Both the position numbers and the translations under genes were made by a program. Under the pieces are notes generated by a model that was not told where the DNA came from, ran no database searches, and saw only the letters and a list, made by a program, of their open reading frames with translations. This document shows, one piece after another, positions 8,528 to 18,164 of a stretch of DNA of 64,000 nt (position 1 is the first letter of the stretch; each line of letters opens with the position of its first letter). Origin of the DNA: JACKAN01 sp964502735 (GTDB taxonomy: Bacteria > Bdellovibrionota > Bdellovibrionia > Bdellovibrionales > UBA1609); assembly GCA_964502735.1 (NCBI GenBank), contig CAZCYD010000002.1:1-64000 (forward strand). Direction: 5' to 3'.

Positions 8528-9328
8528 TTAGGACTTGAGCTCTAACTTTGCTTTTTGCCAATAGGATTCTTTTTGTTCGCTAGATAATTCATTAATATCT
8601 ATATTTTCTAGCTTCATAAGCTCTAGCATTTTAAAAAATCTTTTTTCAAATCTCGTATTGGTTTGTCGTAAAGCTTGTTCTGCGTCAAAGTTGAGATGCC
8701 GAGCCAGTTGAGCTAAAGAAAATAGCAGGTCTCCCAATTCGAACTGTTTTTCTTCTGAGGTTCCAGTTTGAAGAGCCTCTTTGAGTTCTCTCACCTCCTC
8801 TTCAACCTTAGCAAAGACTTGATGTGGGGTATTCCAATCAAAATTAAAATTATGCGTTTTAGTTCCGATTTTTTGACTGCGAATAAGAGCTGGAATTGCC
8901 GTAGGGATATCAAACCGATTGATTGGAGTTTTTTTCTTCCTTTTTTCTTCCTTTTTTATAATTTGCCAGTTGGCCAGAACTTCTTGAGAAGTCTCAGCCT
9001 TTTCATTGGCAAAGACGTGAGGGTGTCTTCTTATCATTTTTGCGCATATAGACGTGATTACGTCTTCTATGGTAAAATCCCGGTTCTGGCTTGCAATTTC
9101 TGAATGTAAAACAACTTGTAAGAGCAAATCACCTAGCTCCTCAATCAGCTCATCTTTTTGCTTGTTGTCTATGGCTTCAGCCAGTTCATAGGCCTCCTCT
9201 ATAGCGTATTGAGTTAAGGTTTCGTGGTTTTGTTCTTTGTCCCAAGGGCAACCATCTGGACCTCTTAAGGTTTTTACGATTTCAGTTAACGCATCAAAAT
9301 TATTGATATTTTTTGGTGGAATGGGCAC
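8528..9328 (-). CDS. mazG: Nucleoside triphosphate pyrophosphohydrolase MazG
   Basis: A 266-residue two-domain MazG that hydrolyses NTPs to NMPs and pyrophosphate, a house-cleaning and stringent-response-linked role. The first domain carries the metal-binding EEAYELAEAI ... DELIEELGDLLLQVVLH (EExxE and ExxD) and the typical GPDGCPWDKEQ start. The second domain repeats the pattern weakly (KVEEEVRELKEAL ... EFELGDLLFSLAQLARHL). A lysine-rich linker (KKEEKRKKKTP) separates them. The start is a GTG. It converges with murJ across hairpin 1. Confidence 0.93.
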   Translation of the reverse strand: MPIPPKNINNFDALTEIVKTLRGPDGCPWDKEQNHETLTQYAIEEAYELAEAIDNKQKDELIEELGDLLLQVVLHSEIASQNRDFTIEDVITSICAKMIRRHPHVFANEKAETSQEVLANWQIIKKEEKRKKKTPINRFDIPTAIPALIRSQKIGTKTHNFNFDWNTPHQVFAKVEEEVRELKEALQTGTSEEKQFELGDLLFSLAQLARHLNFDAEQALRQTNTRFEKRFFKMLELMKLENIDINELSSEQKESYWQKAKLELKS

Positions 9329-9491
9329 TTGAGATCTCCATTTTTTGAGGGTTTTTATGACTTTTTCTATGACCCGTTTTTTTTAGCTTGCAGAGTTGAG
9401 TATTGTTATCAATTTTCTTTTTTGATGTACAGAGGTAACCTGGTAGGACTAAGGGCAAGTTCTGCAGAGGAAATTTCTGATTTTTTAGGAA

Positions 9492-9511
9492 TTTCGGGAG
9501 AAATCCCGAAA
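9492..9511 (+). promoter_or_regulatory. GAAA-tetraloop hairpin upstream of the PgpH-type gene
   Basis: TTTCGGGA (9492-9499) pairs perfectly with TCCCGAAA (9504-9511) around a GAAA tetraloop, a very stable RNA fold. It lies 36 bases upstream of the TTG start at 9548, so it is in the likely mRNA leader. It could protect the 5' end or affect translation. It has no downstream T tract and is not a normal terminator. Confidence 0.45.
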
Positions 9512-9547
9512 AATAGTAGATAACCCAACAGGATTTGGCAGCTGAAT

Positions 9548-11992
9548 TTGGCAAAGGGATTAAAAGAGGAACGATTGAAGAAAACAAAGAAAGATGTTCA
9601 TTTTCGAAGAAAATACGTTAACTACACAGGTCGTCTTGTAGAGTGGGTGGATAATCTTGGCCTTGAAAAAACTTTTGTGGGCAAGGCTACACAATTTTTG
9701 GAAGAGAAATTCCAAATCAAAAGAATTTTATACATTTTTTTGTACGGCCTTATTTTGTCTTTTATTTTGTTTATAGATTTAGATTATAGTCAAAATGTTG
9801 AAATTGATGAAATAGCTGTATCAGATATTAAATCACCAATGAATCTGCAAATTGTTGACGAGGTGGCCACTCGATTAAAAATGTCGGAGGCCGAAAGAGA
9901 TGTTCTTCCTGTCTTTGATTATGACCCAGAAGCCTACGAAAAAGTCGTCAATAGAGTTTATAATGCCTTTAATAAAATGCGAGAAAAAATAAAGGTCTTA
10001 AAGTGGCCGCAGAGTGAGGAGGGACAAGAAGAAGTTATTAAAAATTTTCTTCAACACAAGCCACTTTTTGAAAGTGAAATTGGTGTCAGTCTTCGCAAGC
10101 CAGATTTTGAGTGGTTGGTAAGTAAAAGGTTTAGTGTTCAGTTGGAGAATATTATTATTCGAACGCTATCGGATTGGTCACAGCTTAAGGTTGTGGGGGC
10201 CTACCAAAGCGCAATTGAGGATGGAAAAAATCAGGTTTTGATTCGTGCCGTAGACCCAATGGGTAAAGGCCATATGCAGGCTGTAGACACCCAGAGTTTG
10301 GTGGATATCCGTAACAGAGAATATTTTTCTTTTGATGCTATTGCGGGAACTAAGGTTTTTCGACCCCGAGAATTGGCAACTCTTAAAAGAATAGTCTACG
10401 CATTACTTATCCCCAATGTTACATTTAATAATCAGGAAACAACTTTTCGTAGACAGCAAGCCAGAGAGGCGGTTTTACCTGTTCAAATTTCAATTAAAAG
10501 AAACCAAACAATAGTTAACGCTGGCAGTAAAATTCAGCCTATACATGTTGCCATTTTGAGCGAAATAGAGAGCCTCAAGTCGGATCAGAGAAAAGAATTT
10601 ATTTCGCTTTTGAGTGCTATGTTATTTGTTGTTTGTATTTTGGTCTTTGTTTCTTTTTTTCGGAGATTTACAAAGAGTCATCTTAGTGTAAGCAACAAGG
10701 AATACCTTATCATGGGGACTGTTGCGGCTCTTATTGCTGGCCTGACTAAGCTCTTTTTGTTTATGACTGACGCGGCCTTTATTACAAGATTTGGAACGCT
10801 TATACCGCCGAGCATGTTTATATTTGCTGCACCTGTAGCCGCTGGACCCATGTTGGTAGGGTTAATGATGACTTATGGTGAGATAGTGTGGATTTTCACA
10901 GCCTTTATGTCAATAGCTCTGTCACTTATGATTGATAACAACTTCACTTTTTTTCTATTATGTATGGTTGGTGGAATAGCTGGAGCACGTGGGGTTTACA
11001 ACTGTGAGAAGAGAAACGATATATATTGGGCTGGCCTTAGAGTGGGGGCCATTAATGCCCTAATTATTACATTCATGGTTATTATAAATAACTCTTCCAC
11101 AGGCGGAAATGTTTTCACTGAGCTTTCTTGGAATGTGCCTGCAGGTTTTCTTGGTGGTGTTTTTTCCTCAATGGTGACAATGACCTTAATCCCTTTACTT
11201 GAGTCATTATTTAATGTCACAACGGACATTAAATTGCTTGAACTTAGTAACCTCAACCACCCTCTAATGAAGCAAATGATGGTGAAAGCACCAGGGACCT
11301 ATCACCACAGCTTAGCCGTGGGGACAATGGTTGAAGAGGCCGCGAGTAAGATCGGAGCCAATTCACTTTTAGCAAAAGTTATGGCTTTTTATCATGACAT
11401 TGGAAAGATGGAGCATGCACAATATTTTGTGGAAAATCAGCGTCCAGGCTATAACCCCCACGATCATATTACTCCATTTATGAGTAAAACCATATTGATC
11501 GCTCATGTAAAGGACGGGGCGGAATTGGGCTTGCAGCATAAATTGGGTAAACCAATTATTGATGGAATTCTTCAGCATCATGGAACAACCCTGATCTCTT
11601 ATTTTTATAATAAGGCCATTGCTGAGCAAGATGAGGATTTGTCTCAAATTGAAGAAAGTGAGTTTCGCTATCCTGGACCTAAGCCACAGTTTAAAGAGGC
11701 AGCATTGGTTATGCTAGGAGACAGTATAGAAGCAGCGGCAAGATCGATGGATGAACCGACATCAGCTCGTCTTACTCATTTGGTAAAGAATATTATTCAG
11801 AATAAGTTTATAGATGGCCAGCTCTCGGAATGTAATTTGACTTTGAGTGAACTTTCCGTAATTGAAAAAGCCTTTAAGAAAACCTTGTTAAGCATTTATC
11901 ATCAGCGCATGGACTACCCACACATGAAACTTGGGGCACCCGTATCAACTGAAAATAAATCTAAGAGAAATTTGCGCGGTGTAAGTTCCTGA
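9548..11992 (+). CDS. PgpH-type membrane HD-domain phosphohydrolase (7TM-HD family)
   Basis: An 814-residue protein with one N-terminal transmembrane segment (~55-75), a large extracytoplasmic 7TM-HD extracellular-type region (~80-340), seven closely spaced membrane helices (~355-560) and a C-terminal HD domain. Metal-binding motifs are YHHSLAVG (~585) and FYHDIGKMEHA (~612), with a later H-H pair around GILQHHG. In Firmicutes PgpH hydrolyses c-di-AMP. Substrate in this lineage is not established. The TTG start is weakly supported by an AGGA 14 bases upstream. It overlaps ybeY by one base, reproducing the conserved pgpH-ybeY order. Confidence 0.88.
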   Translation: MAKGLKEERLKKTKKDVHFRRKYVNYTGRLVEWVDNLGLEKTFVGKATQFLEEKFQIKRILYIFLYGLILSFILFIDLDYSQNVEIDEIAVSDIKSPMNLQIVDEVATRLKMSEAERDVLPVFDYDPEAYEKVVNRVYNAFNKMREKIKVLKWPQSEEGQEEVIKNFLQHKPLFESEIGVSLRKPDFEWLVSKRFSVQLENIIIRTLSDWSQLKVVGAYQSAIEDGKNQVLIRAVDPMGKGHMQAVDTQSLVDIRNREYFSFDAIAGTKVFRPRELATLKRIVYALLIPNVTFNNQETTFRRQQAREAVLPVQISIKRNQTIVNAGSKIQPIHVAILSEIESLKSDQRKEFISLLSAMLFVVCILVFVSFFRRFTKSHLSVSNKEYLIMGTVAALIAGLTKLFLFMTDAAFITRFGTLIPPSMFIFAAPVAAGPMLVGLMMTYGEIVWIFTAFMSIALSLMIDNNFTFFLLCMVGGIAGARGVYNCEKRNDIYWAGLRVGAINALIITFMVIINNSSTGGNVFTELSWNVPAGFLGGVFSSMVTMTLIPLLESLFNVTTDIKLLELSNLNHPLMKQMMVKAPGTYHHSLAVGTMVEEAASKIGANSLLAKVMAFYHDIGKMEHAQYFVENQRPGYNPHDHITPFMSKTILIAHVKDGAELGLQHKLGKPIIDGILQHHGTTLISYFYNKAIAEQDEDLSQIEESEFRYPGPKPQFKEAALVMLGDSIEAAARSMDEPTSARLTHLVKNIIQNKFIDGQLSECNLTLSELSVIEKAFKKTLLSIYHQRMDYPHMKLGAPVSTENKSKRNLRGVSS

Positions 11993-12435
11993 TGCAAGTT
12001 TACATTTTGAATCAATCGAGTATTAGAGTTCCCAGAAAGTATCTTCTTCAGGGGAGTTTAGTTTTTTTGAGAGCTTTAAAGAGGCGGGAGCCTATAGTTT
12101 GGTCTAAGGCAAATGAATTGAGTGTAGTTTTTTTAGATACTGATGCAGCTCGTAAATTAAATCGACAATATCGAAAACGCGATTACCCCACCGACGTCCT
12201 GAGTTTTTCTGGCCAGGGAGACTTACTTGGGGAGTTGGTGCTGTGTCCACAGGTTTTGAGGGCTCAGGCTAAGGAACAAAGGCATAGTTTTCGACAGGAA
12301 ACTCTTTACATGATTATTCATGGAGTTTTGCATCTTTTAGGCTTTGATCATGAGAAGAGTCAGAAAGATGCAGAAAAAATGTTTTCATTGCAAGACGAAT
12401 TGTATAGAATAGCGCTCGAGAAGCTGGAATCATGA
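11992..12435 (+). CDS. ybeY: Endoribonuclease YbeY (16S rRNA maturation)
   Basis: A 147-residue metalloprotein of the YbeY/UPF0054 family, involved in 16S rRNA 3' processing and ribosome quality control. The zinc site HGVLHLLGFDH (~113-123) is intact, and the preceding YRKRDYPTDVLSFSG is the typical family signature. The ATG overlaps the upstream stop as TGATG, implying coupled translation with the HD-domain gene. The length is normal. Confidence 0.95.
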   Translation: MQVYILNQSSIRVPRKYLLQGSLVFLRALKRREPIVWSKANELSVVFLDTDAARKLNRQYRKRDYPTDVLSFSGQGDLLGELVLCPQVLRAQAKEQRHSFRQETLYMIIHGVLHLLGFDHEKSQKDAEKMFSLQDELYRIALEKLES

Positions 12436-12484
12436 GCCGTTAATGGTTGTGACGATATTGAGACTAATCTTGGGATTAGGGCTA

Positions 12485-12528
12485 AACTTAAGTTAAAGAT
12501 TAAAGATTAAAACTTAAAGATTAAAAAT
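12485..12528 (+). repeat. Short AT-rich tandem repeats upstream of prfB
   Basis: The 168-bp gap between ybeY and prfB contains overlapping copies of TTAAAGAT/TAAAGATTAAA in a 44-bp stretch. This looks like low-complexity expansion. I see no convincing promoter hexamers or hairpin in it, although the prfB promoter must lie somewhere in this gap. Confidence 0.4.
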
Positions 12529-12603
12529 AAATGTCGCAAACGAACAACTTCATTCCACTATCACTTTTTATCAAACAAATTTTACTGGGTTTAGGGTGTT
12601 AAA

Positions 12604-13735
12604 ATGTCTATCATAACAGAAGCTTCAGAAGTCAGAGGTAAACTTATTTCTTTTCGAGACAAGGTTGTCGAGTTACGGGGGTATCTTTGACATAGATAAG
12701 AAAACTAAGCGCCTTGAAGAGTTAGAGAGCGCTATGCAAAACCCTGATGTCTGGAACAATCACTCTGAAATGCAAAAAATTAATCAAGAGAAGGCCCTAT
12801 TAGAAAAGTCTGTTGAACAGTACAAGTCGATAACTATGCAAATAGAGGATGCCTTAGTTCTTTTGGAGATGGCGGAATCTGAGTCTGATGAGGAGTCTTT
12901 TAAAGAGGTTCAGCTCGAATTGAATAAGCTTTTAAAACAAGTTACAGATTTGGAGCTTAAAAGCTTTTTGAGTGGTGAGTCCGATGGAAATAATGCCTAT
13001 TTATCAGTAAATGCTGGAGCAGGAGGAACAGAGGCTTGTGATTGGGCTCAAATGCTTTTTCGCATGTATATGCGGTTTGCTGATAGAGAGGGATTTAAAG
13101 TTGACGTACTTTCTGTAAATGAGGGTGAAGAGGCGGGTATAAAATCGGCAACTTTGCTCATACAAGGTCCATTTGCATTTGGCCAACTTAAGGCTGAGAA
13201 TGGTGTTCATCGCTTGGTTCGCGTAAGCCCTTTTGATTCAAATGCTCGTCGGCATACTAGTTTTGCCTCAGTGTTTGCTTGGCCTGAGGTTGATGAAAAC
13301 GTCATTATTGACATAAAGGACGAAGACATTCGAGTTGACACTTATCGTGCGAGTGGGGCTGGTGGTCAACACATCAATACAACTGACTCGGCGGTAAGAA
13401 TCACTCATATTCCCACTGGGATCGTCGTGCAGTGCCAAAACCAGAGAAGCCAACATGCCAACCGTGATACGGCGTTTAAGATGTTAAAGGCAGCCCTTCA
13501 TGAAAAGGAAATGGAAAGACGTAATCAAGAGAGAGATGAAATTAACGCCGAGAAAAAAGCTAATGAGTGGGGAAGTCAGATTCGATCTTATGTTCTTCAT
13601 CCTTATAAAATGGTTAAAGATCATAGGACCAACGTGGAGAGTGGAAACCCCGATGCTGTTCTTGACGGGGATTTGCATAAGTTTGTGGAAGGTTTTTTAA
13701 AATCTCAAAAATCTCATCTTGTGGAGAGTCGATAA
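12604..13735 (+). CDS. prfB: Peptide chain release factor 2, expressed by programmed +1 frameshift
   Basis: RF2 recognises UGA and UAA stop codons. Translation starts at ATG 12604 and reads 28 codons to ...LRGYL, then meets in-frame TGA at 12688-12690. A +1 shift at CTT-TGA-C enters the long frame from GAC 12689, giving about 376 residues. The shift site has a Shine-Dalgarno-like GGGGG 3 bases before CTT. The tripeptide SPF (208-210), which specifies RF2, and the catalytic GGQ (253-255) are both present. Taking the long frame alone would give a false internal TTG start. The next gene begins immediately after the stop. Confidence 0.96.
12677..12691 (+). promoter_or_regulatory. prfB +1 frameshift site (autoregulatory)
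   Basis: GGGGG-TAT-CTT-TGA-C: an SD-like run close upstream of the slippery CTT, an in-frame UGA, then C. This matches the conserved prfB recoding site, in which low RF2 makes the ribosome pause at UGA and slip +1, so the protein controls its own synthesis. Spacing of 3 bases between the SD-like run and CTT agrees with known sites. Confidence 0.95.
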
Positions 13736-14959
13736 GTGCTTTCGTTGCAGTTGGCTTGGAGATACCTCAAAACAAGTGGAAACTTTGTCAATTTTACTTC
13801 CGTACTTGCCATGGTAGGTTTAGTTTTAGGCGTGGCTTCTCTAATTGTTTCTATGGCTGTGGTTAGTGGCTATGAAACAACACTGAAAAATGCTGTTATT
13901 GATGTCACTGGTCATCTTCTGGTTATGAAAAGAGGTCAGAGCTTAAGTGGCGAAGATGAAGTTCAAGAGAAGGTGATTCCACTCATTGAGAGTTATGTTA
14001 GTCACACTCCTTTTGTTGTTGTAGAAGCCATATTGGCTCACAATAAAAAAGTGAACGGGGTTCTGGTAGAGGGCGTAGATAAGGATAAGATAAACGAAGT
14101 CCTTAAACTCCAAAGTCGACTTGTTTCTGGGCAATTTGATTTGGGATACACAGACGACTTGCCAAATGCACTTGTCGGCAAAGATTTGGCAAAAAAATTC
14201 AATCTGAAAATTGGTGACCGATTTCGAGTTGTTATTCCTCAATCAACGGGCTACAACAGTGAACAATTTCGAGCCAAGTCTCAGCGGTTCCGTCTTGTGG
14301 GAACACTTGACCTCGGACGCTATGATTATGATATCCGGTATATTCTAACTAACCTCACGGCTGTACAAGATTTTGCTGAATTGAACAACCAAGTCACGGG
14401 AATTCGTGTTCGAGTCGAGGACTCCGAAAAAGCCTTGCAATCAGCCTTGAAAATAAAAAATGACGTCGATACCCCCTATTGGGCTCGAAGTTGGAGAGAG
14501 GCCAATCAAAATCTTTTTGATGCCGTATTGTATGAAAAGCCAATTATATTTTTTGTCGTTTTTATTATCGTGCTTGCTGCAGGTTTTAATATTTCAAGCA
14601 CGCTATTTGTTAGTGTTATGAAAAGATATAGCGACATTAGCGTCTTAAAAGCCCTAGGGGCCAATCGTTTTTTTGTATTGAGAGTATTTACTTGGCAGGG
14701 GCTATTTATTGGCGTTATTGGAAGTTTCTGTGGTTTCCTCCTAGGCATTGCTATTTGTTGGTTGTTAATGGTTGTTCAGGATAAATTTGGTATTTTACCA
14801 GCTGAAGTTTACAAAATAGCTAAAATTGAAGTGGACTTAAGGTGGTCTGACGCTGTGATGATTTTGTTGATTTCGATTTTAGTATGTTTTGTTTCGACGT
14901 TAGCTCCAGCCCTGAGGGGAGCGAACTTAAAACCAGTTGAGGGGTTGAGGTATGAATGA
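13736..14959 (+). CDS. Lipoprotein-releasing ABC transporter permease (LolC/LolE family)
   Basis: A 407-residue inner-membrane permease. It has an N-terminal transmembrane helix (~20-45), a large periplasmic MacB-like domain (~50-260), and three C-terminal helices, with SVMKRYSDISVLKALGANR, the coupling-helix sequence of LolC/E, between the second and third helix. With LolD it extracts outer-membrane lipoproteins and hands them to LolA. A GTG start follows the prfB stop directly, and the 3' end overlaps lolD by 8 bases. Only one permease gene is present, so it may work as a homodimer (LolF-like). Confidence 0.92.
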   Translation: MLSLQLAWRYLKTSGNFVNFTSVLAMVGLVLGVASLIVSMAVVSGYETTLKNAVIDVTGHLLVMKRGQSLSGEDEVQEKVIPLIESYVSHTPFVVVEAILAHNKKVNGVLVEGVDKDKINEVLKLQSRLVSGQFDLGYTDDLPNALVGKDLAKKFNLKIGDRFRVVIPQSTGYNSEQFRAKSQRFRLVGTLDLGRYDYDIRYILTNLTAVQDFAELNNQVTGIRVRVEDSEKALQSALKIKNDVDTPYWARSWREANQNLFDAVLYEKPIIFFVVFIIVLAAGFNISSTLFVSVMKRYSDISVLKALGANRFFVLRVFTWQGLFIGVIGSFCGFLLGIAICWLLMVVQDKFGILPAEVYKIAKIEVDLRWSDAVMILLISILVCFVSTLAPALRGANLKPVEGLRYE

Positions 14960-15629
14960 AGAGGTAATTTTAGAGGCGAGGAAAGTTGAAAAAACCTTTT
15001 CATTAGGTCAGCAAAAATTACATATTTTAAAAGGAATCGATTTGAAGATTCATAAGGGTGAAGACATTTGCATTGTCGGGGGATCTGGGGCGGGCAAAAG
15101 TACTCTTTTGCACATACTGGGTGGACTAGACAAACCCACGGGGGGAAAAGTTTTTTTTAACTCCATGAGTTTAAGTGACAAGTCTGATGACGAATTGGCA
15201 GAGATTAGAAACCGCAATATAGGTTTTGTGTTTCAATTTCATCACCTGTTGCAAGAATTCAATGCTTTAGAGAATGTGGCTATGCCGGCAAGAGTGGCTG
15301 GGGTCTCAGCGAAAGCCGCCAATAAACGCGCGGAAAAATTGTTAATAGATTTTGGTTTAAGTGGCCGACTGCGACATTATCCTTCGCAAATGAGCGGGGG
15401 AGAGCAGCAGCGCGTTGCAATTGCTCGAGCTTTGATGATGTCGCCCACTGTGTTACTGGCAGATGAACCAACAGGAAATTTAGACTCTGAAAATGCCAGT
15501 AAGATTCAAGATTTATTTTTTCAGCTCAAAGAGACCTGGGGCCTAACACTACTTGTTGTGACACATGATAGGCAATTTGCCAGTCGATTTTCTACAGTTA
15601 AGACTCTCAAAGATGGTCAGTGGCTTTAG
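14952..15629 (+). CDS. lolD: Lipoprotein-releasing ABC transporter ATPase LolD
   Basis: A 225-residue ABC ATPase of the MacB/LolD branch. Walker A is GGSGAGKST (~43-51), the signature [15 protein letters not shown], Walker [13 protein letters not shown], and the switch His is in VVTHDRQFA. It energises the permease encoded immediately upstream, with which it overlaps by 8 bases. In a cluster with BamA, Skp and lipid A genes, lipoprotein export is the natural role. Confidence 0.95.
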   Translation: MNEEVILEARKVEKTFSLGQQKLHILKGIDLKIHKGEDICIVGGSGAGKSTLLHILGGLDKPTGGKVFFNSMSLSDKSDDELAEIRNRNIGFVFQFHHLLQEFNALENVAMPARVAGVSAKAANKRAEKLLIDFGLSGRLRHYPSQMSGGEQQRVAIARALMMSPTVLLADEPTGNLDSENASKIQDLFFQLKETWGLTLLVVTHDRQFASRFSTVKTLKDGQWL

Positions 15630-15646
15630 TGCCTTAAAAATAAATG

Positions 15647-15684
15647 ATCTGGGTTTTGACAAGAAATCAAAGACCAGATAGGCT
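15647..15684 (+). promoter_or_regulatory. Candidate sigma-70 promoter embedded in a hairpin, upstream of bamA
   Basis: A perfect -35 TTGACA (15656-15661) is followed after 17 bases by TAGGCT (15679-15684), a modest -10. The same stretch folds as a 13-bp stem (15647-15659 with 15667-15679, one mismatch and one G-T) with a 7-nt loop. It lies 46 bases before the bamA TTG start and 17 bases after the lolD stop. It could begin the bamA-lpx operon, or the hairpin could separate it from the lol genes. Confidence 0.45.
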
Positions 15685-15729
15685 TTCGATTTCAACAACT
15701 TAAGTATTTATAAAGACTTGGCTTTTTAA

Positions 15730-18084
15730 TTGAATTTGAAAACTCTTTACAACCTATTGTTAATCTGTGTTTTCTTCCTATTTTTTTTTCTAGGAGAACG
15801 GGCATTTCTAGGGGGACAGGCTTTTGGCCAATCTGGGCCAGTGGTCAACAAGATCACTATCAGGGGCCACAAAAAAATTGAACCCGAGGCTATTCGCAGC
15901 AAGTTAGTGACACAAAAAGGCCAAGCCTTTTTGGCAGAAAATATCACTGCGGATGTAAAGGCCTTGTTTCAGACCGGATATTTCTATGACGTTGTGGTTG
16001 AGAAAAAGACTTTAGAAAAAAATCAATTCGAACTTATTTATACAGTCGTCGAAAAGCCAACTATTGTATCTATTGAGTTTGAAGGAAATTCTGAGCTCAG
16101 CACAAGTGATCTTGAAGAGGTTTTGAGCATAAGAACCTTCCAGATATTGGACAATACAAACCTACAGACATCGGTTGAAAAACTGGAAAAGCTTTATGAA
16201 GACAAGGGCTTTTTTCTGGCCAGAGTGAGTTACGAAGTAACAGAAACTGTAAAGGGTCAGTCTGTAGCAGTTAAATTTAAGGTTGTAGAAAATGACAAGG
16301 TAGAAGTTAAAGAAATTAAGTTTATTGGCAATAATCATTTAGACTCTGGAAAATTAAAATCTGTTATGCAAACAAAAGAAGGTGGATTCTTTAGTTTTAT
16401 TTCAGGCGCTGGAGCTTATAAACAGGATGCTTTTGAGCGAGACTCTCAAATTCTAAATTTTTTGTATTTTAATGAGGGATTTGTTCAAGTTAAGATTGAC
16501 CGACCCTACATTTATATATCTCCAGATAAAAAAGGAATATACATCACTATTAATATAGTGGAGGGTGAGCAGTTTAATATTGGCTCGGTAGATTTTTCAG
16601 GGGATCTACTTTTTGATGAAGAGGAACTTTCAAAGATTACTTCAGTGAAATCAGGAGAGCTTTTTTCCTACGAAAAAATGCAAAACGACATACGCGCATT
16701 AACGGCTAAATACGGAGATCTCGGCTATGCTTACACCAACCCTATTCCGCGCACTCGGGTGCGTGAAAAAGACCGATTGGTGGACATAACTTTTGAAATT
16801 GATAAGGGCAATAAGGTCTATATTGGTAAGATTCATGTTAAAGGAAACACAAAGACGCGAGATAAAGTTGTGCGTCGAGAATTATTTATTCATGAAGGAG
16901 AGCTTTATAACGAAACTAAAAGAAGGGAATCCGTAGCTAATGTTCAGCGCTTGGGGTATTTTGACGAGGTCAATTTTCAAACCAAGACTCCAAAGGGCCA
17001 ACCCGATATAATGGATATTGATATTGTCGTTAAAGAGAGAAATACGGGTAGCATCCAGGTGGGGGCCGGTTATTCAAGTTTTGATGGCTTTGTAATTAAT
17101 GGGCAAATTAACCAGATTAACTTGCTGGGAAGAGGGCAAAAACTAGGAGCCTCTGTAGATTGGAGTAACTTACGTAGGAACGTCACAATTAATTTTACTG
17201 AACCATTTTTTATGGACACAAGGTGGGAGGTGGGTTTTGATGCCTATCATAGAGATAGAGAGTTAATCGAGTACTCGGAGCGAAAAGAAGGAGGAGCCAT
17301 TCGTGTAGGTCACCCCCTAGCTCCCTACTTGCAGGGAATCATCGGTTACAAGATTGACGATACAACTTTAAAGCTGGGGCCAAAGAGTGACCCCGATTTA
17401 TTTCCAATTGAAACAGCCAACGGAATAACGAGTTCCGTTACCTTAAGTTTATTGTACGATAAGCGTGATGATAGTTTTGCTCCTACAAAAGGGCTGTTTG
17501 GCCGACTCTATCTGGAATATGCAGGTCTTGGTGGAGATCTTGATTACACCAAGGGTGGAGCCAATGTGAGATATTACAAAAAACTCTTTTGGGATGTTGT
17601 GTGGCGCAACAATATTAATTATGGTTTTGTGGCGTCAAATGATACGACTCGGGACGTACCTTTTAACACTCGTTTTCTATTAGGGGGAGCCAATACACTT
17701 CGCGGTTATGATTGGTTCACAATAGGCAGAAAAGAATTTTCGCAAATGGCTTACGATAATGCTATAAATAATAATAGAGGGCATTTGGCTGATTTTGATG
17801 CGCTAAGACCTTTTGGTGGTAAGCAGCAATTGTATTACAATTTGGAATTTCAGTTTCCATTAATTAATGAAGCCAAGATTTTGGGAGTATTATTTTACGA
17901 TATAGGCTATTCTGACGACGCGTTTTTGATAGGTGATTTTAAAAGCAACGTGGGTTTTGGATTTCGATGGTTCTCTCCAATTGGCCCTTTAAGGTTTGAG
18001 TGGGGATTTGCACTTAATCCTGATGAGAGATTTGGTGAAACCTCTGATGGCAAATTTATGTTTTCTATTGGATCGCCATTTTAG
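15730..18084 (+). CDS. bamA: Outer-membrane protein assembly factor BamA
   Basis: A 784-residue Omp85 protein that inserts beta-barrels into the outer membrane. It has a signal peptide (~1-33, hydrophobic run with AFGQ end), five POTRA repeats (~35-420) and a 16-stranded barrel (~430-784) ending in the C-terminal Phe of an outer-membrane beta-signal. The barrel motif FRWFSPIGPLRFEWGFAL corresponds to the VRF/I region of Omp85 proteins. The TTG start has no strong ribosome binding site, so the exact N-terminus is uncertain. It is followed by skp, the usual order. Confidence 0.95.
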   Translation: MNLKTLYNLLLICVFFLFFFLGERAFLGGQAFGQSGPVVNKITIRGHKKIEPEAIRSKLVTQKGQAFLAENITADVKALFQTGYFYDVVVEKKTLEKNQFELIYTVVEKPTIVSIEFEGNSELSTSDLEEVLSIRTFQILDNTNLQTSVEKLEKLYEDKGFFLARVSYEVTETVKGQSVAVKFKVVENDKVEVKEIKFIGNNHLDSGKLKSVMQTKEGGFFSFISGAGAYKQDAFERDSQILNFLYFNEGFVQVKIDRPYIYISPDKKGIYITINIVEGEQFNIGSVDFSGDLLFDEEELSKITSVKSGELFSYEKMQNDIRALTAKYGDLGYAYTNPIPRTRVREKDRLVDITFEIDKGNKVYIGKIHVKGNTKTRDKVVRRELFIHEGELYNETKRRESVANVQRLGYFDEVNFQTKTPKGQPDIMDIDIVVKERNTGSIQVGAGYSSFDGFVINGQINQINLLGRGQKLGASVDWSNLRRNVTINFTEPFFMDTRWEVGFDAYHRDRELIEYSERKEGGAIRVGHPLAPYLQGIIGYKIDDTTLKLGPKSDPDLFPIETANGITSSVTLSLLYDKRDDSFAPTKGLFGRLYLEYAGLGGDLDYTKGGANVRYYKKLFWDVVWRNNINYGFVASNDTTRDVPFNTRFLLGGANTLRGYDWFTIGRKEFSQMAYDNAINNNRGHLADFDALRPFGGKQQLYYNLEFQFPLINEAKILGVLFYDIGYSDDAFLIGDFKSNVGFGFRWFSPIGPLRFEWGFALNPDERFGETSDGKFMFSIGSPF

Positions 18085-18099
18085 TCTTATTATTTGGTT

Positions 18100-18148
18100 T
18101 TTTTATTTAGTTTTGTTATTTAGTCTTTTTATTTAGTTTTGTTATTTA
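18100..18148 (+). repeat. T-rich direct repeat between bamA and skp
   Basis: A 23-base T-rich unit (TTTTTATTTAGTTTTGTTAT plus TTA) occurs twice, at 18100-18122 and 18126-18148, separated by GTC, period 26. A degenerate third copy lies just upstream. It ends 16 bases before the skp start and so forms part of its leader. It may be slippage-derived. No hairpin is formed. Confidence 0.6.
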
Positions 18149-18164
18149 AAAATGGAGGATATTT

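Noticed and set aside
8940..8965. T-rich repeat inside mazG as a slippage or frameshift site
   Set aside because: It encodes the Lys/Glu linker in frame and the gene is intact on both sides.
12665..13735. prfB as an ordinary gene starting at TTG 12665
   Set aside because: The first 8 residues derive from the frame after the +1 shift site read out of frame. The upstream ATG and recoding signal explain the gene better.
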